Of a stretch of 34,448 bases of DNA, positions 18,501-26,965 are shown piece after piece. Origin of the DNA: JANNMJ01 sp031397815 (GTDB lineage Bacteria > Bacteroidota > Bacteroidia > Cytophagales > Hymenobacteraceae); NCBI GenBank assembly GCA_031397815.1, contig JANNMJ010000179.1, positions 1 to 34,448 of the forward strand, written 5' to 3'. How positions within the stretch are numbered: the first letter of the stretch is position 1; each line of letters opens with the position of its first letter. Under the pieces are notes generated by a model that ran no database searches, was not told the origin of the DNA, and was given only the letters and a program-made list of their open reading frames with translations. The position numbers and the translations under genes are program-made.

Positions 18501-19176
18501 TATCTGGTGTGGCGAAGATTGATGGGTAAAAATGGTGCGCGAATTCGGCCGCATACTGAATTCCTTGGTAAGGGTCATTACTCAGTTCGCGCCACGGCGC
18601 TTTGGCTTTAGCTTCTACCAGTCGTTGAAACTCCTCGTATTTACCATCGCGGCTTAGGCGTAATTCTAAATCGCGGGTGCGTGGCTCAGTCGAGAAGCCG
18701 GCCCATTGCAGCACTTTGCGGTATAGCTCAGCCTGCACCAGCTTCATGGCGTTAGATGCTTCAGACGCCAGATCGAGCATAATTACAGTGGCAGGGTACT
18801 TCTGGCCCACCGTTCGCAGCAATTGCCGCACTGGTGCGGTTGGGGCCAGTTGTTCGGCCAGTGCCTCCCGGAATGGTCGTCCGTTGAGCTGACGGTCAGC
18901 GTCGAGCGCCATCCCCAAATACTTCGTGAATGAGCTTTTGCCTGAGCCATAGAAGCCCGATACCCAAATACCTGCTTCAGAATTAGGCTTGCCCTCCGCT
19001 ATATCTTCTATGCCCCGCAGCAAGCGATCGGCGCTTTCCTCAATGGCAGCCGTAGTCACGTACTCACTGACTTCGGCCTGCAACGCTTCATCGCGTTGGG
19101 TTGCAGTAGCATAATTCACTACCGGCTCAATCGAGCGGTCTACTTTGCGGCTAAATAGCGAACGAATGGTTGTCAT
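15526..19176 (-). CDS. brxC: BREX P-loop ATPase BrxC (1216 aa)
   Basis: The start fits the family: MTTIRSLFSRKVDRSIEPVV, where known BrxC proteins begin with a similar LF-x(3)-[IV]-DR-x-I segment. Walker A GFYGSGKSSFTKYLG is at 74-88 and Walker B VIFVVDEVGQYV at 259-270, as in the STAND/AAA-like ATPase of BREX. The middle and C-terminal parts (LDDFPATP..., LWLCGRVPTDWRPLL) match the large helical region of BrxC/PglY. It is the largest ATPase of the system and is thought to form a complex with PglX, PglZ and BrxB. It lies 60 bp after brxB and 36 bp before pglX, on the same strand. Confidence 0.94.
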   Translation of the reverse strand: MTTIRSLFSRKVDRSIEPVVNYATATQRDEALQAEVSEYVTTAAIEESADRLLRGIEDIAEGKPNSEAGIWVSGFYGSGKSSFTKYLGMALDADRQLNGRPFREALAEQLAPTAPVRQLLRTVGQKYPATVIMLDLASEASNAMKLVQAELYRKVLQWAGFSTEPRTRDLELRLSRDGKYEEFQRLVEAKAKAPWRELSNDPYQGIQYAAEFAHHFYPSIFATPDTLYTLPELTQERGGEEDIAEMLRIVRQKSGRELVIFVVDEVGQYVASNDDRIRGLQGLAEALKNQGQALLIATAQQTLTNDNPDAALNSAKLDKLLARFPMQLELKASDIRFIITSRLLGKSGAGAATLHKLHEQHGQALRHATSLHDVPAYYKLSQALDREAFVDLYPFLPAHFDLMLRLLSGLSTKHGGMGLRSVLKLTQDMLLDSRDATAVADAPTGRLITLLDFYRVLKLEIERTASHLTEAVEKARSAFGTTSLEAEGAAAVAVLQLLDDFPATPANVAALLQADAARLRPAAEIEKALARLDERPELPFKMQDGRLVILSDLARNLEEIRLGKQPNIGEMQQLEHEIVSELLPDPLRRVTVFGGTPGTTARAVTAGLDWQGGAPPPSTVKSGADPVQVVVALYDAGTYDTELTALRPRTTAPTETARLWLCGRVPTDWRPLLIDLFRAREMVRLYPTPEPGEQAQYIRNQGSQARRTAEKLRDRLRKALEAGSVVHRGDLFATAALAATLPGALSSKLREAAEFLYPKYALAPVPAATSTAATFLRANDLTALPPDADPLRLADPQGGIRHDHPALRELSDFLTARGQLDGRPLLDHFDAAPYGWTKDVTRYLVAALVRDGRARLLSGGQALSATSREAIDALANTASFGRVALRPVTDAPSAELRTRAANRLEELSTRDVSPTAAAIGRVAREWLPDQLTTLANLPSQLRGLDVPGADRAAALVIRLGEVQRADDTELIAWLGDPNGTLFDDLRWAGRLRQELTGPLADTLQALRPLRDSLTPSGPAALPGLETPFFDGLRRAAATTLDLVADWLATDGFGRYTRELSSALQTLMAAVATAAPAVAKSYLDRLTQQTHDLRGHRNWDALDNADAADIDDQLTALAAPFESAAEVTTATLAELRTILNQWAAARETLDDIRDRLNQHVREDSGDYKPAPLPSPGQPIRLRRQLRTVADLDVLLARLQTLRPPLAAGQTVDLDFEE

Positions 19177-19236
19177 TGTACGGGAGAAAACGAAAGCATA
19201 GAAGGTGGAAGCAGATTGAGTGATAAACGGCGCAGG

Positions 19237-19848
19237 CTAAGCCGCAGCGCACTCGAAATGGGTTGAGCGGTAGTTGCCGTCTTCAGGGTATATATCCAAG
19301 AAGCGAAGAGCGTACTTGGCCGTTCGCCGGCCAGGGTATAGGATTACAACGGGGCCACTCAGGTCGTGTAGTAACTGATTTTCGAGCGCCCCAATACGTA
19401 CGGCTGGATGTAGACATTCTACGTCAGTAAGCAGCAGCACGGTGTTGGCATCCTGACGAGCAATTACCTCGCGAAGGTCGGCCACTATTTTGTCGCCCGT
19501 GGCGCCAGTCACCTGTTGTAGTAGCCGGGCCGCATCGCGGAATTTTTCGGCCGACGAGCGGGTAGATGCCGCTTCAAGCGGCAGCGAACGCGCAAGCGTG
19601 GGATGCGCGTCAGCCAGTTCCGGCAACCGTTTAGCAAAGCTGTATCTGGCGGTTTTGAAGCCAGCGTCACGCAGTTTCTGCTGCCACGGCTTCAGGCGCC
19701 GCCGGACGTCGAGAATTCGCGCAGGTTCAAATACTAGATAAAAAACCTGCTGTTCTCCAGTTGGACTGATCGTCTGGTGGCGAGCGCGAAGCGCATCAAG
19801 TAATTGTTCGAAACCCTCGTTAAGCGGGGTCACCGTTGAGGTAGTCAT
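19237..19848 (-). CDS. brxB: BREX protein BrxB (DUF1788, 203 aa)
   Basis: The DUF1788 pattern is plain. It has an N-terminal FYLVFEPARILDVRRRL and a Walker-B-like VLLLTDVECLHPAVRIGALE (about 133-152), with LSGPVVILYPG after it. The C-terminal signature is LRFLDIYPEDGNYRS, which is highly characteristic of BrxB. The gene overlaps the end of brxA by 29 bp, and no later Met is available. BrxB is a small core subunit that bridges PglZ and the rest of the complex in studied systems. Confidence 0.92.
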   Translation of the reverse strand: MTTSTVTPLNEGFEQLLDALRARHQTISPTGEQQVFYLVFEPARILDVRRRLKPWQQKLRDAGFKTARYSFAKRLPELADAHPTLARSLPLEAASTRSSAEKFRDAARLLQQVTGATGDKIVADLREVIARQDANTVLLLTDVECLHPAVRIGALENQLLHDLSGPVVILYPGRRTAKYALRFLDIYPEDGNYRSTHFECAAA

Positions 19849-20644
19849 CTAGAAAAATTAAAGCAGAAGGTAAGCGCCATTCTAGGCGTGTCAAGTCGCC
19901 CACTGTAAGGAGCGTAAAGTAATTAGCGGCGCCGAGGCGCCGCAACGTAGGCAATACGTCGAGATGGCGCACACCCAGCAAGTTCCATGCTGGGTGGTGC
20001 GCTAGGGTAGTAGCATCGGCTATTTGCTCGCGTAGCCAGTGGGCTAGGTACAGCAGAGTGCCGTCGAGGAGATGAAACCCAGGAAAGCGCCGCCGACCCG
20101 CCCTGTCTGGCTTGCTCAGCAAGCCAAATTCGGTGAGGGTACCCATTAAGCGACGACCAGTACGTTCAGTCAATCCTTCAGTCCACTGCGTTGCAGTCCG
20201 GCCGGTGCGTTGAGCTGAGATCAGGAATTCAGTAGCTGCTTCCATCGTCATGCCTTCGCGCCCTTCGAAACGTTGCGGCCAGTAGACCTCCGTTAGAAAA
20301 GCACCTAGCTCGGGGTGAGCGATTGCAGTATGCAACAGCGCTACTTGGTCAAATAGCTCGCGGCTGCCACGGGTGGCCTCAGCTTGATATAGCCGGTTCA
20401 AAGCGGCGGCGGCGGGCAGATAGTCGCTGAGGTAGCGGCGCCGAAAAACGCTTACCACATCGCGTACACGCTTTTCAGTAGCCCGTCCTAAATAGCCGGT
20501 GCGTAATGCCTCATCGGCTAATGTTCGAGGCGGTAAGCCAGGCTGCCAATGGAGCGCTAGCAGCCTCGTTTCAGAGAGCAAAGCTTGCCCCTTATTAAGC
20601 GATGATGTAAAAAGGGCTAGAGGTGCCATTCCCTGAACGGTCAT
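19820..20644 (-). CDS. brxA: BREX protein BrxA (DUF1819, 274 aa)
   Basis: It matches DUF1819/BrxA: the opening SLNKGQALLSETRLLALHWQ, the helical core TEKRVRDVVSVFRRRYLSDY, and a C-terminal winged-helix-like part. Family members bind DNA despite an old annotation as an inner-membrane protein, and I see no membrane segment here. The ATG overlaps the brxE stop (TGATG), and the 3' end overlaps brxB by 29 bp, both signs of translational coupling. At 274 residues it is longer than the roughly 200 residues of the E. coli protein, in line with type 5/6 homologues. Confidence 0.88.
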   Translation of the reverse strand: MTVQGMAPLALFTSSLNKGQALLSETRLLALHWQPGLPPRTLADEALRTGYLGRATEKRVRDVVSVFRRRYLSDYLPAAAALNRLYQAEATRGSRELFDQVALLHTAIAHPELGAFLTEVYWPQRFEGREGMTMEAATEFLISAQRTGRTATQWTEGLTERTGRRLMGTLTEFGLLSKPDRAGRRRFPGFHLLDGTLLYLAHWLREQIADATTLAHHPAWNLLGVRHLDVLPTLRRLGAANYFTLLTVGDLTRLEWRLPSALIFLDDYLNGDPA

Positions 20645-21138
20645 CAGGCTTCGGTGAAATAAGGAAAAACGGCCTGTCTAGCCTTTAATGCCACGGCATA
20701 TGCGTGGTGCAAGCGCGATATAGCACGTCCATCGAGCAGCTCTGCGCAGGTACCTAGGTGCAACGGCCCTGCTGCAGGTATTGTATCACTAGGAGCAGGT
20801 GCCGTCAGCAGGGTGGCGCGCTCTGCCAGCAGCGCTGTGGCATCGGCAGTAGGCAAGTGCAATGCGGCGGTATAGAGGGCTTCCTCCAATCCCTCAGGCA
20901 GTCTGAATAAGTGGTAGTCCATTCCGGAGAGCCACTTGTCGTGAATCTGGCATGCTATCTGACTACTAAGATTGAGTGCCACGGCTGGGGTAGCAACCCC
21001 GAAAACGGATTCCCAAAGCTGGGCGGCATCGGTGGAAAGCGATTGAGACGGCCACCAGCCGAGCTGACCGGTTTCGCCAGCAAAGGCGACCTGCATCCGC
21101 AGGGTTAAATAGCGAATTACGAGAGGGTCAATAGACAT
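20644..21138 (-). CDS. brxE: BrxE-family protein, first gene of the BREX operon (164 aa)
   Basis: The sequence follows the small BrxE family known from type 6 BREX: an N-terminal LTLRMQVAFAGETGQLGWWP with the Gly-Trp-Trp signature, then a second conserved region HDKWLSGMDYHLFRLPEGLE. ATG 21138 (MSIDPLVIRYL) is chosen over TTG 21156, because family members begin close to the LxLR segment. It heads the operon and shares a TGATG overlap with brxA. Its molecular role is unknown, and its presence marks this as a type-6-like BREX subtype. The call rests on motif memory, not on a search. Confidence 0.75.
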   Translation of the reverse strand: MSIDPLVIRYLTLRMQVAFAGETGQLGWWPSQSLSTDAAQLWESVFGVATPAVALNLSSQIACQIHDKWLSGMDYHLFRLPEGLEEALYTAALHLPTADATALLAERATLLTAPAPSDTIPAAGPLHLGTCAELLDGRAISRLHHAYAVALKARQAVFPYFTEA

Positions 21139-21303
21139 TGAGGGGTCGGACGGCAACGTCCAGTGGCGAAAGTAACGCAGGCCTTACCACCCTAGCCACA
21201 TTGTCGATCAGAAGTGTACCCGCAAGAGCACTTCATGTAAGGGAATTATTGGGGCATAACACGTAGCTTGCTCTCACAATCTTCTGAAAACAAGCTTTAT
21301 TCG
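21139..21303. promoter_or_regulatory. Divergent promoter region of BREX operon and PLD-helicase gene
   Basis: This 165-bp interval separates brxE from the oppositely directed helicase gene, so it should hold both promoters. A TTACTTTCG stretch on the minus strand near 21166-21174 is a fair match to the Bacteroidota -7 element TAnnTTTG, but I cannot place a convincing -33 element with it. No clear operator repeat was seen. Confidence 0.4.
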
Positions 21304-24300
21304 ATGGCTCGCTTACCTGCCGAACCTGTATTGGTGCTCGATGAAGACGGCAGCGGTCAGCCCAGAGCTGGCGTAGGCCGCGGTACAGGCCTAGCTTTCG
21401 TGAAGGCATACTTTCCACTGGTACAGCAGCAATTACGGATAGCTACAGCCTTTTTTAGCTTCAAAGGCTATGAAATGGCGCGCGGATTAGTAGCTCCACA
21501 GGTGCAGCTAAGCTTTTTGATATGTAATCGAGAAGCAGATCGCGACCAGATGCGTAATGCCGTGGTGGAAGAATTGGCTGCTGATTTACAAGCTGCCTCC
21601 CCACCACGCGCTCAGGACTCAGAGGTATTAGCTGAATTAGAATACGAGCTGACCCATGGCGCACTCCAACCGCTTGAAGAGGCAGTAGCCGATTTACTTG
21701 ATCGGCTCCGAAAGAAGCAGTGCCGTATCCGCGATGCGCGATGGGTGAGACCTCGTTACCATTGTAAGTTTTACCTCTGCGACCAAGAACGTGTGTTTCA
21801 CGGTTCGGCTAACTTCTCCATAAATGGTCTGCGCGACCAAGCTGAACAATTGAGCCTAATTACAGACCCGACGATAATTGAGTCGTGGGGAGTGTGGTAT
21901 GAGCAGAAGATGGATGGCGCAGTAGATTTGGTGAAAGTACTAAGCGATATGCTGGAAGATTGGCTGAAACTGGCCACTCCGTACCAGGTTTACCTGCGCG
22001 CCTTAGAGTTACTCCTGACCGGCCGCAAGTTGACGTACTCTAATGGTGCGCACCCACCAGTACACTATCAGGAAGCACTTGCCAATTGGGCGGTCCACCA
22101 ACTCTACGAGAACCAAGGCGCACTGCTTGTAGTTGCCACCGGCTTGGGCAAAACCATTATTGGTGCCGAAGTGGCCGGACTACTTCGCGAGAGCAACGCC
22201 CTGCGTAACGTGGTGTTACTGGCACCTCAAGCTGTTCATCGCGAGTGGCGCACACAGCTCACAGGTCGTAATCTCGAAAAGCGCGAGCTAACCAGTTTTA
22301 ATGGAAAACTCCTCTTTCGCAAAGAGAAGACGCCCAATGAGCGGCACCAACTTGATCAATTACTCGACGAATTGATGCGGGCTGGGCCAGAAACATTAAT
22401 TATTATCGATGAAGCCCAAGAGTACCGAAATGAGCATCAGCGCACGCAGTCGGAGCTAGCCCGTAAGCAGCAGCGGCACCACAGTCGGGTATTTGAGCGT
22501 TTGCAAGGACCAATGCAACGAGGCGCTCGCATTCTACTATTGACTGGTAGCGCATACGGTACCAATCTGCGTAACCTCACTAGTTTGTTGCGATTGCTTC
22601 CGCCCCCACGCCCTATGATTGACGGCGGATTAATGCCTGCGCCAGAGTGGGAGGCTAATTCACTCTCTGACTTTGCTCGTCTTCCCGTTACTAGCATATT
22701 CGCCTATCCGCACGCCCTACAATTGGCGCGGCGGCTGGGTCACGTACAGGCCGAATGCCCCTACCTTCCCTATACTGATACCGCACGTGGTTATTTGCCG
22801 CGACTGATTGATTCACGATTCGTGCTGTTTGAGGCCCCAGTTTGGGAGGCGGTAAGCGCAGCGTTTCGAGCTGGCTGCTTCGCTCAAGAAGACCCGATTC
22901 CAAGCGAGGGGTGGGACGACCGACATGGGCGTGTAGCTGGCCTGACCGACGGTCTGCGCAATTGTGCACTGGCAGCTTGGCTTGGCTCGCCGCTGGCTTT
23001 TCTTCGCTGCCTCGAAATGAATCTAGCAACTCCAGGCCCAGCTCATAATCAGGCCGAAGAGTTGCCGCTGCAACCACCGAAGGAAGATGGAAGCACTAGC
23101 CTTAATGGCCAGTTTACATTTTTCCCGCTGGCCGTAGGTAATACCCCACCACGACCTTTGAGAGGTCGCCCGAAGGTGCCTGGTTATAACACCCGATGCG
23201 CTCGACCACTGGCTGATCGGGAAACGCACCTGCGCTACCTGCTGAATTGTTTCAGTGCCCGCACCCTGTTCGACGAGAAGCTGAAGAATCTTGAAACAAT
23301 CATTCGCCGACATTGCGTGGAGCAACCCGAGCGAGTGCTGATTTTTGTAGGGTTACACCTGACAGCAAGCTATCTCGAAAATAAGCTCAATCTTGCATTT
23401 CCACGGCTGCAGATTGCTAGTACCGTACTATCCGATGGTAGCGGCCTAAAATCGGCTGACGTCCGGCGCTTACTTCGACAGGGTTTCGCACCTGCGGCTC
23501 AGAGTGCTGAGTCCAGTATCAAGCAGTATGAGGTACTAATCTGTACCGACGCCGATGGTGTAGGCGTAAATCTGCAAGACGCCCGCGTAATAGTTAACTA
23601 CGATGTGCCCAATGCAGCCGATGTATTGGTACAACGCCTAGGCCGAATTCTGCGTCCCACTGCCGCACCACACCGAGTGCCGCAGGTGTATACTTTCTGG
23701 CCAGCGTGCTTGTCCTCGCTGCCACCTGATCAGGATGGCGTTGAGGCGCGCATCAAGCGTCGTTATGACCGCCTCCGTCAGCGGCATGACACCTCGAGCG
23801 AATTGCTTACGTTTCAGGTGCTACCCAAAGGCCTTGATTTACTAATTCAGCTCGATTACCAAGTTGATCTTGAAGCTTATGAAGAGCAAATAGCACCGGG
23901 CGAGCACAAGTCTGTAGATGTTAACCTGACAACGCACCTGGCGGTCTTAGACCAGCACCACAAGAATCCCATTAAGTTGCCGGTCTTACCACAAAGCGCG
24001 CGTACTTGGCCACGGCTGACGCCGTGGCTGCTGCTGCTAGTAAGGCTGAAAAACTTGGTTCAGCCCTTCGCGTACGACCTTAAAGCCAGCCAATTCCAAC
24101 CTGTCGACCGCATCACCTTTTTGAATTGGCTACACAGCGATGCCCAGACTGAGAAAGCGCCAGTAAGCGATAGACTCATCCGAGCGTGTGCAGACCGCGT
24201 GGTCCAAGAGTTGGCTGACACACGCGGGGTGACGGTAGAGCAAGTAGAGCGCTTAGCCGTCCTGTATCTGCACCCCCAGCATTTGGGTGCTGATATGAGT

Positions 24301-24321
24301 TATCTGTTCAGAAGTGCCTGA
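21304..24321 (+). CDS. PLD-nuclease and SNF2-type helicase fusion (1005 aa)
   Basis: The N-terminal domain (about 25-200) is phospholipase-D-like, with the single HKD motif H153-x-K155-x4-D160 followed by GSAN at 167-170, as in PLD-family nucleases. The helicase part has Walker A ATGLGKT at 278-284, motif II DEAQ at 369-372, motif III-like LLLTGSAYGT, motif V VGVNLQDARVIVNYDVP and motif VI QRLGRILRP at 777-785, which gives a SF2/SNF2-like translocase. ATG 21304 is preferred to TTG 21268. It is divergent from brxE and convergent with the DUF6371 gene. Helicases of this kind accompany several anti-phage systems (BrxHII in type 3/5 BREX, DISARM). Here it may be a BREX accessory or a separate defence gene. 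Confidence 0.85.
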   Translation: MARLPAEPVLVLDEDGSGQPRAGVGRGTGLAFVKAYFPLVQQQLRIATAFFSFKGYEMARGLVAPQVQLSFLICNREADRDQMRNAVVEELAADLQAASPPRAQDSEVLAELEYELTHGALQPLEEAVADLLDRLRKKQCRIRDARWVRPRYHCKFYLCDQERVFHGSANFSINGLRDQAEQLSLITDPTIIESWGVWYEQKMDGAVDLVKVLSDMLEDWLKLATPYQVYLRALELLLTGRKLTYSNGAHPPVHYQEALANWAVHQLYENQGALLVVATGLGKTIIGAEVAGLLRESNALRNVVLLAPQAVHREWRTQLTGRNLEKRELTSFNGKLLFRKEKTPNERHQLDQLLDELMRAGPETLIIIDEAQEYRNEHQRTQSELARKQQRHHSRVFERLQGPMQRGARILLLTGSAYGTNLRNLTSLLRLLPPPRPMIDGGLMPAPEWEANSLSDFARLPVTSIFAYPHALQLARRLGHVQAECPYLPYTDTARGYLPRLIDSRFVLFEAPVWEAVSAAFRAGCFAQEDPIPSEGWDDRHGRVAGLTDGLRNCALAAWLGSPLAFLRCLEMNLATPGPAHNQAEELPLQPPKEDGSTSLNGQFTFFPLAVGNTPPRPLRGRPKVPGYNTRCARPLADRETHLRYLLNCFSARTLFDEKLKNLETIIRRHCVEQPERVLIFVGLHLTASYLENKLNLAFPRLQIASTVLSDGSGLKSADVRRLLRQGFAPAAQSAESSIKQYEVLICTDADGVGVNLQDARVIVNYDVPNAADVLVQRLGRILRPTAAPHRVPQVYTFWPACLSSLPPDQDGVEARIKRRYDRLRQRHDTSSELLTFQVLPKGLDLLIQLDYQVDLEAYEEQIAPGEHKSVDVNLTTHLAVLDQHHKNPIKLPVLPQSARTWPRLTPWLLLLVRLKNLVQPFAYDLKASQFQPVDRITFLNWLHSDAQTEKAPVSDRLIRACADRVVQELADTRGVTVEQVERLAVLYLHPQHLGADMSYLFRSA

Positions 24322-24360
24322 GTCGCGGCTGCAGCGTTGCTCTGAAAAACGATACTGAAT

Positions 24361-25377
24361 TCAGGCTAACAGTAAGTCCGCCAGATCAATCCCAGCCGTC
24401 TTTTGGGCTTCAGTAGCCCGATTTTCGAGAAAATCGGAAACAGTTACACGTAGCCCTACATGTTGTAAGCTCTCCGCGCCAGCGAGCCACAGTTTGAAGG
24501 CGCTGCCGTTGGTCGAGGCGTCGGGAAAGAGTGTAATATTTCGTCCTCGAAGGGGGAGCAAACGTTCGGTTGTTAACTGCCCAAGTGACCCGACGGCCAT
24601 CCAAACGGATTCAGGGAAGTAATGACTACATATGATGGCTGTCTTGGGCGCTTCAACGATTGCTACTGGTTGGTCAAGAGGGGCAGTAGCAAGCTGCTGA
24701 ATACCGTATAGGCTTGGCGTCTTCTTAACATCAGCCGCCGTATATGCGATCAGCCATTCAGGCAGAGATTGCCCAATCCGCTTGAAGTGGTGAGTGAGAG
24801 CAGTATGTACCCAAGTGGTGCAACGCTTCAACCCGCCACTCAGATCAGGTAGCTTAGCAGTGTGACCATTTTGATCAAATAGAACTACCTGTCCGCCGCG
24901 CACGCGCCCTAGCTCGTCACGCTGCCAGAAAACGGTAGCTCCTGGCCAGTGCCGAGATGTTCCCACTTCGAAGGCGCGAATCACCTTGTCTGCTTCAGCT
25001 TCACTCCATCGCTCCCGGAGAAGGCATGCAAAGTTGTTTTGCTCGTAGTGGCCAAGCGATCGAATGAGTAGTTCTTCCGGTAGAGTGATTAAATGACGCG
25101 AGCTGACAGAGCTACGTCGTTTCTTACTACTCATCCGACTAGCTTGCCAGTGTTCCTTGGAATAGCTGAGTCCATTCGCACCCTTATCGTAAGGAGTTAG
25201 CCGGTAACCGCATTTATCTGCCCGGTTGCAGATGCCGAAACTTTCCGGTAGAAATTCGCCACTTTGGGTGTCTATGAAGCGAGTGAACTCGTGCGCCTTT
25301 CCACAGCTTGGGCAAGTGTATCGACTTGACTTCCCAGCATATTTCTGTAGCACATAGGGGTGGGTGGAAGCACTCAC
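24361..25377 (-). CDS. DUF6371-type zinc-finger/toprim-like protein (338 aa)
   Basis: The N-terminal zinc-binding region has CPSC at residues 22-25 and C50/C56 in CNRADKCGY, a pattern like the primase CHC2 finger. The C-terminal half looks toprim-like, with an acidic strand VAIVEAPKTA (238-247) and TLFPDAS (282-288). Such proteins are common in Bacteroidota phages and integrative elements and sit next to a D5-type primase-helicase, as here. I infer a role in priming replication of the element. The start codon is GTG at 25377, which places the zinc finger at the usual distance from the N-terminus. It is the last gene of the mobility module and converges with the helicase gene. Confidence 0.78.
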   Translation of the reverse strand: MSASTHPYVLQKYAGKSSRYTCPSCGKAHEFTRFIDTQSGEFLPESFGICNRADKCGYRLTPYDKGANGLSYSKEHWQASRMSSKKRRSSVSSRHLITLPEELLIRSLGHYEQNNFACLLRERWSEAEADKVIRAFEVGTSRHWPGATVFWQRDELGRVRGGQVVLFDQNGHTAKLPDLSGGLKRCTTWVHTALTHHFKRIGQSLPEWLIAYTAADVKKTPSLYGIQQLATAPLDQPVAIVEAPKTAIICSHYFPESVWMAVGSLGQLTTERLLPLRGRNITLFPDASTNGSAFKLWLAGAESLQHVGLRVTVSDFLENRATEAQKTAGIDLADLLLA

Positions 25378-25471
25378 AAAAAAGTTTTTGAAGAGACTGC
25401 ATTTGCTGCACTAGCTACACTGATGCTAGTGGGATGCAGTTAGTGTAGTAAATGAAGGCCGCGTGAAAACT
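25378..25471. promoter_or_regulatory. Intergenic region with nested inverted repeats
   Basis: Between the P4-type primase gene and the DUF6371 gene there are two interlocking inverted repeats: ACTAGC (25410-25415) with GCTAGT (25425-25430), and CTACACT (25415-25421) with AGTGTAG (25442-25448). They are alternatives rather than one stem. They could be a replication or regulatory site of the element. No T-tract suggests a terminator. Confidence 0.35.
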
Positions 25472-26965
25472 TTAGAAATGGCTGGCCCTCTTGACCACAA
25501 AGTGAACGTGACCGAATGACCGACGAACACCAGCGATGCTAGCGCTCGCTAGACGGGTAACGAAGTCTCCGCTTTTGAGAGGCTTATCACCCTCCTCGAT
25601 GCAGTAAGAGCGATACTCTTTGTAAAGGTCCTGACGTGTGGTGTACAGCTCTGGATGAGGCTCGTAGCCGCGATCATCAAGAAAAGACCGAACACTGTCG
25701 GACTGCTGCTGGTAGTCTTGTATCTGCTTAACTACGACTGCACTCTCAGTGAATCCCCCTTGGTGGAGTAAACGCGTCAAGCCATCAAGTACCCAGTTAA
25801 ACACGCCTGATAGCTCGCTTGCGATGATCTTGGAGGCGAGTTGCTTGTCCTGTTCAGCCGCCGGGATAGTTACTGAAAATGGAATGGGAAGTAACCGACG
25901 AAAAAACGCGTGAGTGTGTTCTACATCTTGAGGTAGGTGATTGCAGTTGAAGATGAGTTTGGCGTAGCTGGTCATAATGAATGGCTGACCATAAGGCGAG
26001 CGGACTTCCACTGGCTCACCGGATACCAGTTGTTTAAACACGTCGACATCCATCCGTCCGCTCAACTCGCTGGCATAGTTCACCAGCTTATCGCCGAGTT
26101 GAATGCGAGAGTAAGCTGGTCCTGTAGTCAGGCTGCAAAGCGAGTAGTGAGTGATGTTCTCAGACCCGAGCAACGCTCTGACCACATCGAAAAAGACTGA
26201 TTTGCCGTTCGCGCCTTGCCCATAGAGGAGCAACGCCTTCTCAAGCTTCAACTGACTTGAGGGTACGAACAAGTAGCCGATATACTCAGCTAAGAGCTTC
26301 TGGGTATCCAGATCTGGTAAAACCTTGTTGAGGAACTCGGTAAAGAGAGGCGCTGAACTTTCGGGGTCGTAGTTGAAAGGGAGTTGGTGCGTTAAAAAAT
26401 CAGAGGCCTGAAATCCTGTCAACTCCTGTTTTCTTGTACTTACGTGGAAGGTACCGTTCTTCAAATTGATCTTCACCGCATCATCCGATTTGTCAGGAGA
26501 TGGTAGGTAAGCGTCTGCCAGAAATTGCTTGTGAAGCTGTTCTGCGAACACGAAGTGGCGAGCATCATAGCGGTCTACTCCCATCTTTTGGGCAGCCGTT
26601 TTTAGAAATTCTCTAACTTCAGCGTCTTCTACTGCCTTCCAGAATGCGCCGTTGTAGATGTTGATCCTGCCATTATTAAGGCACAATCCCCATTGGTTGC
26701 GTTTCGCAATCTGAATGACTTCCTCTGCAACACTAACTAGGTAGTGCTTCTGGCGGAGCTTGTCAGAATCGTTTTCGAGGCCGACAATCCGCCGAAAATC
26801 TATTGATTTGACGTGCTTGAGAATCTCTTCAAGCACGTCCTTATGGCGGTTTACTATGACCACTGGTTGGCGTTGCGCTGCGAGGTCTTTCCTGAAATGC
26901 GCGCGTAAATCAGCGACATATCCTTTGGTGGCTGCAGATGTGGCTTTATTAGCGGGTATCATCAT
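25472..26965 (-). CDS. P4/D5-family primase-helicase (497 aa)
   Basis: It is an SF3 helicase of the phage/plasmid primase P4 type. Walker A GQGANGKS is at 249-256, Walker B LVNYASEL at 294-301, motif C AKLIFNCNHLP at 335-345 and the arginine-finger region FFRR at 354-357. The preceding region (about 75-240) matches the D5 N-terminal domain. The protein would unwind DNA at the origin of the element. It lacks a full primase domain, which the neighbouring zinc-finger/toprim-like protein may supply. Its ATG overlaps the stop of the upstream HTH gene by one base (TAATG). It supports autonomous or satellite-like replication of the island. Confidence 0.88.
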   Translation of the reverse strand: MMIPANKATSAATKGYVADLRAHFRKDLAAQRQPVVIVNRHKDVLEEILKHVKSIDFRRIVGLENDSDKLRQKHYLVSVAEEVIQIAKRNQWGLCLNNGRINIYNGAFWKAVEDAEVREFLKTAAQKMGVDRYDARHFVFAEQLHKQFLADAYLPSPDKSDDAVKINLKNGTFHVSTRKQELTGFQASDFLTHQLPFNYDPESSAPLFTEFLNKVLPDLDTQKLLAEYIGYLFVPSSQLKLEKALLLYGQGANGKSVFFDVVRALLGSENITHYSLCSLTTGPAYSRIQLGDKLVNYASELSGRMDVDVFKQLVSGEPVEVRSPYGQPFIMTSYAKLIFNCNHLPQDVEHTHAFFRRLLPIPFSVTIPAAEQDKQLASKIIASELSGVFNWVLDGLTRLLHQGGFTESAVVVKQIQDYQQQSDSVRSFLDDRGYEPHPELYTTRQDLYKEYRSYCIEEGDKPLKSGDFVTRLASASIAGVRRSFGHVHFVVKRASHF

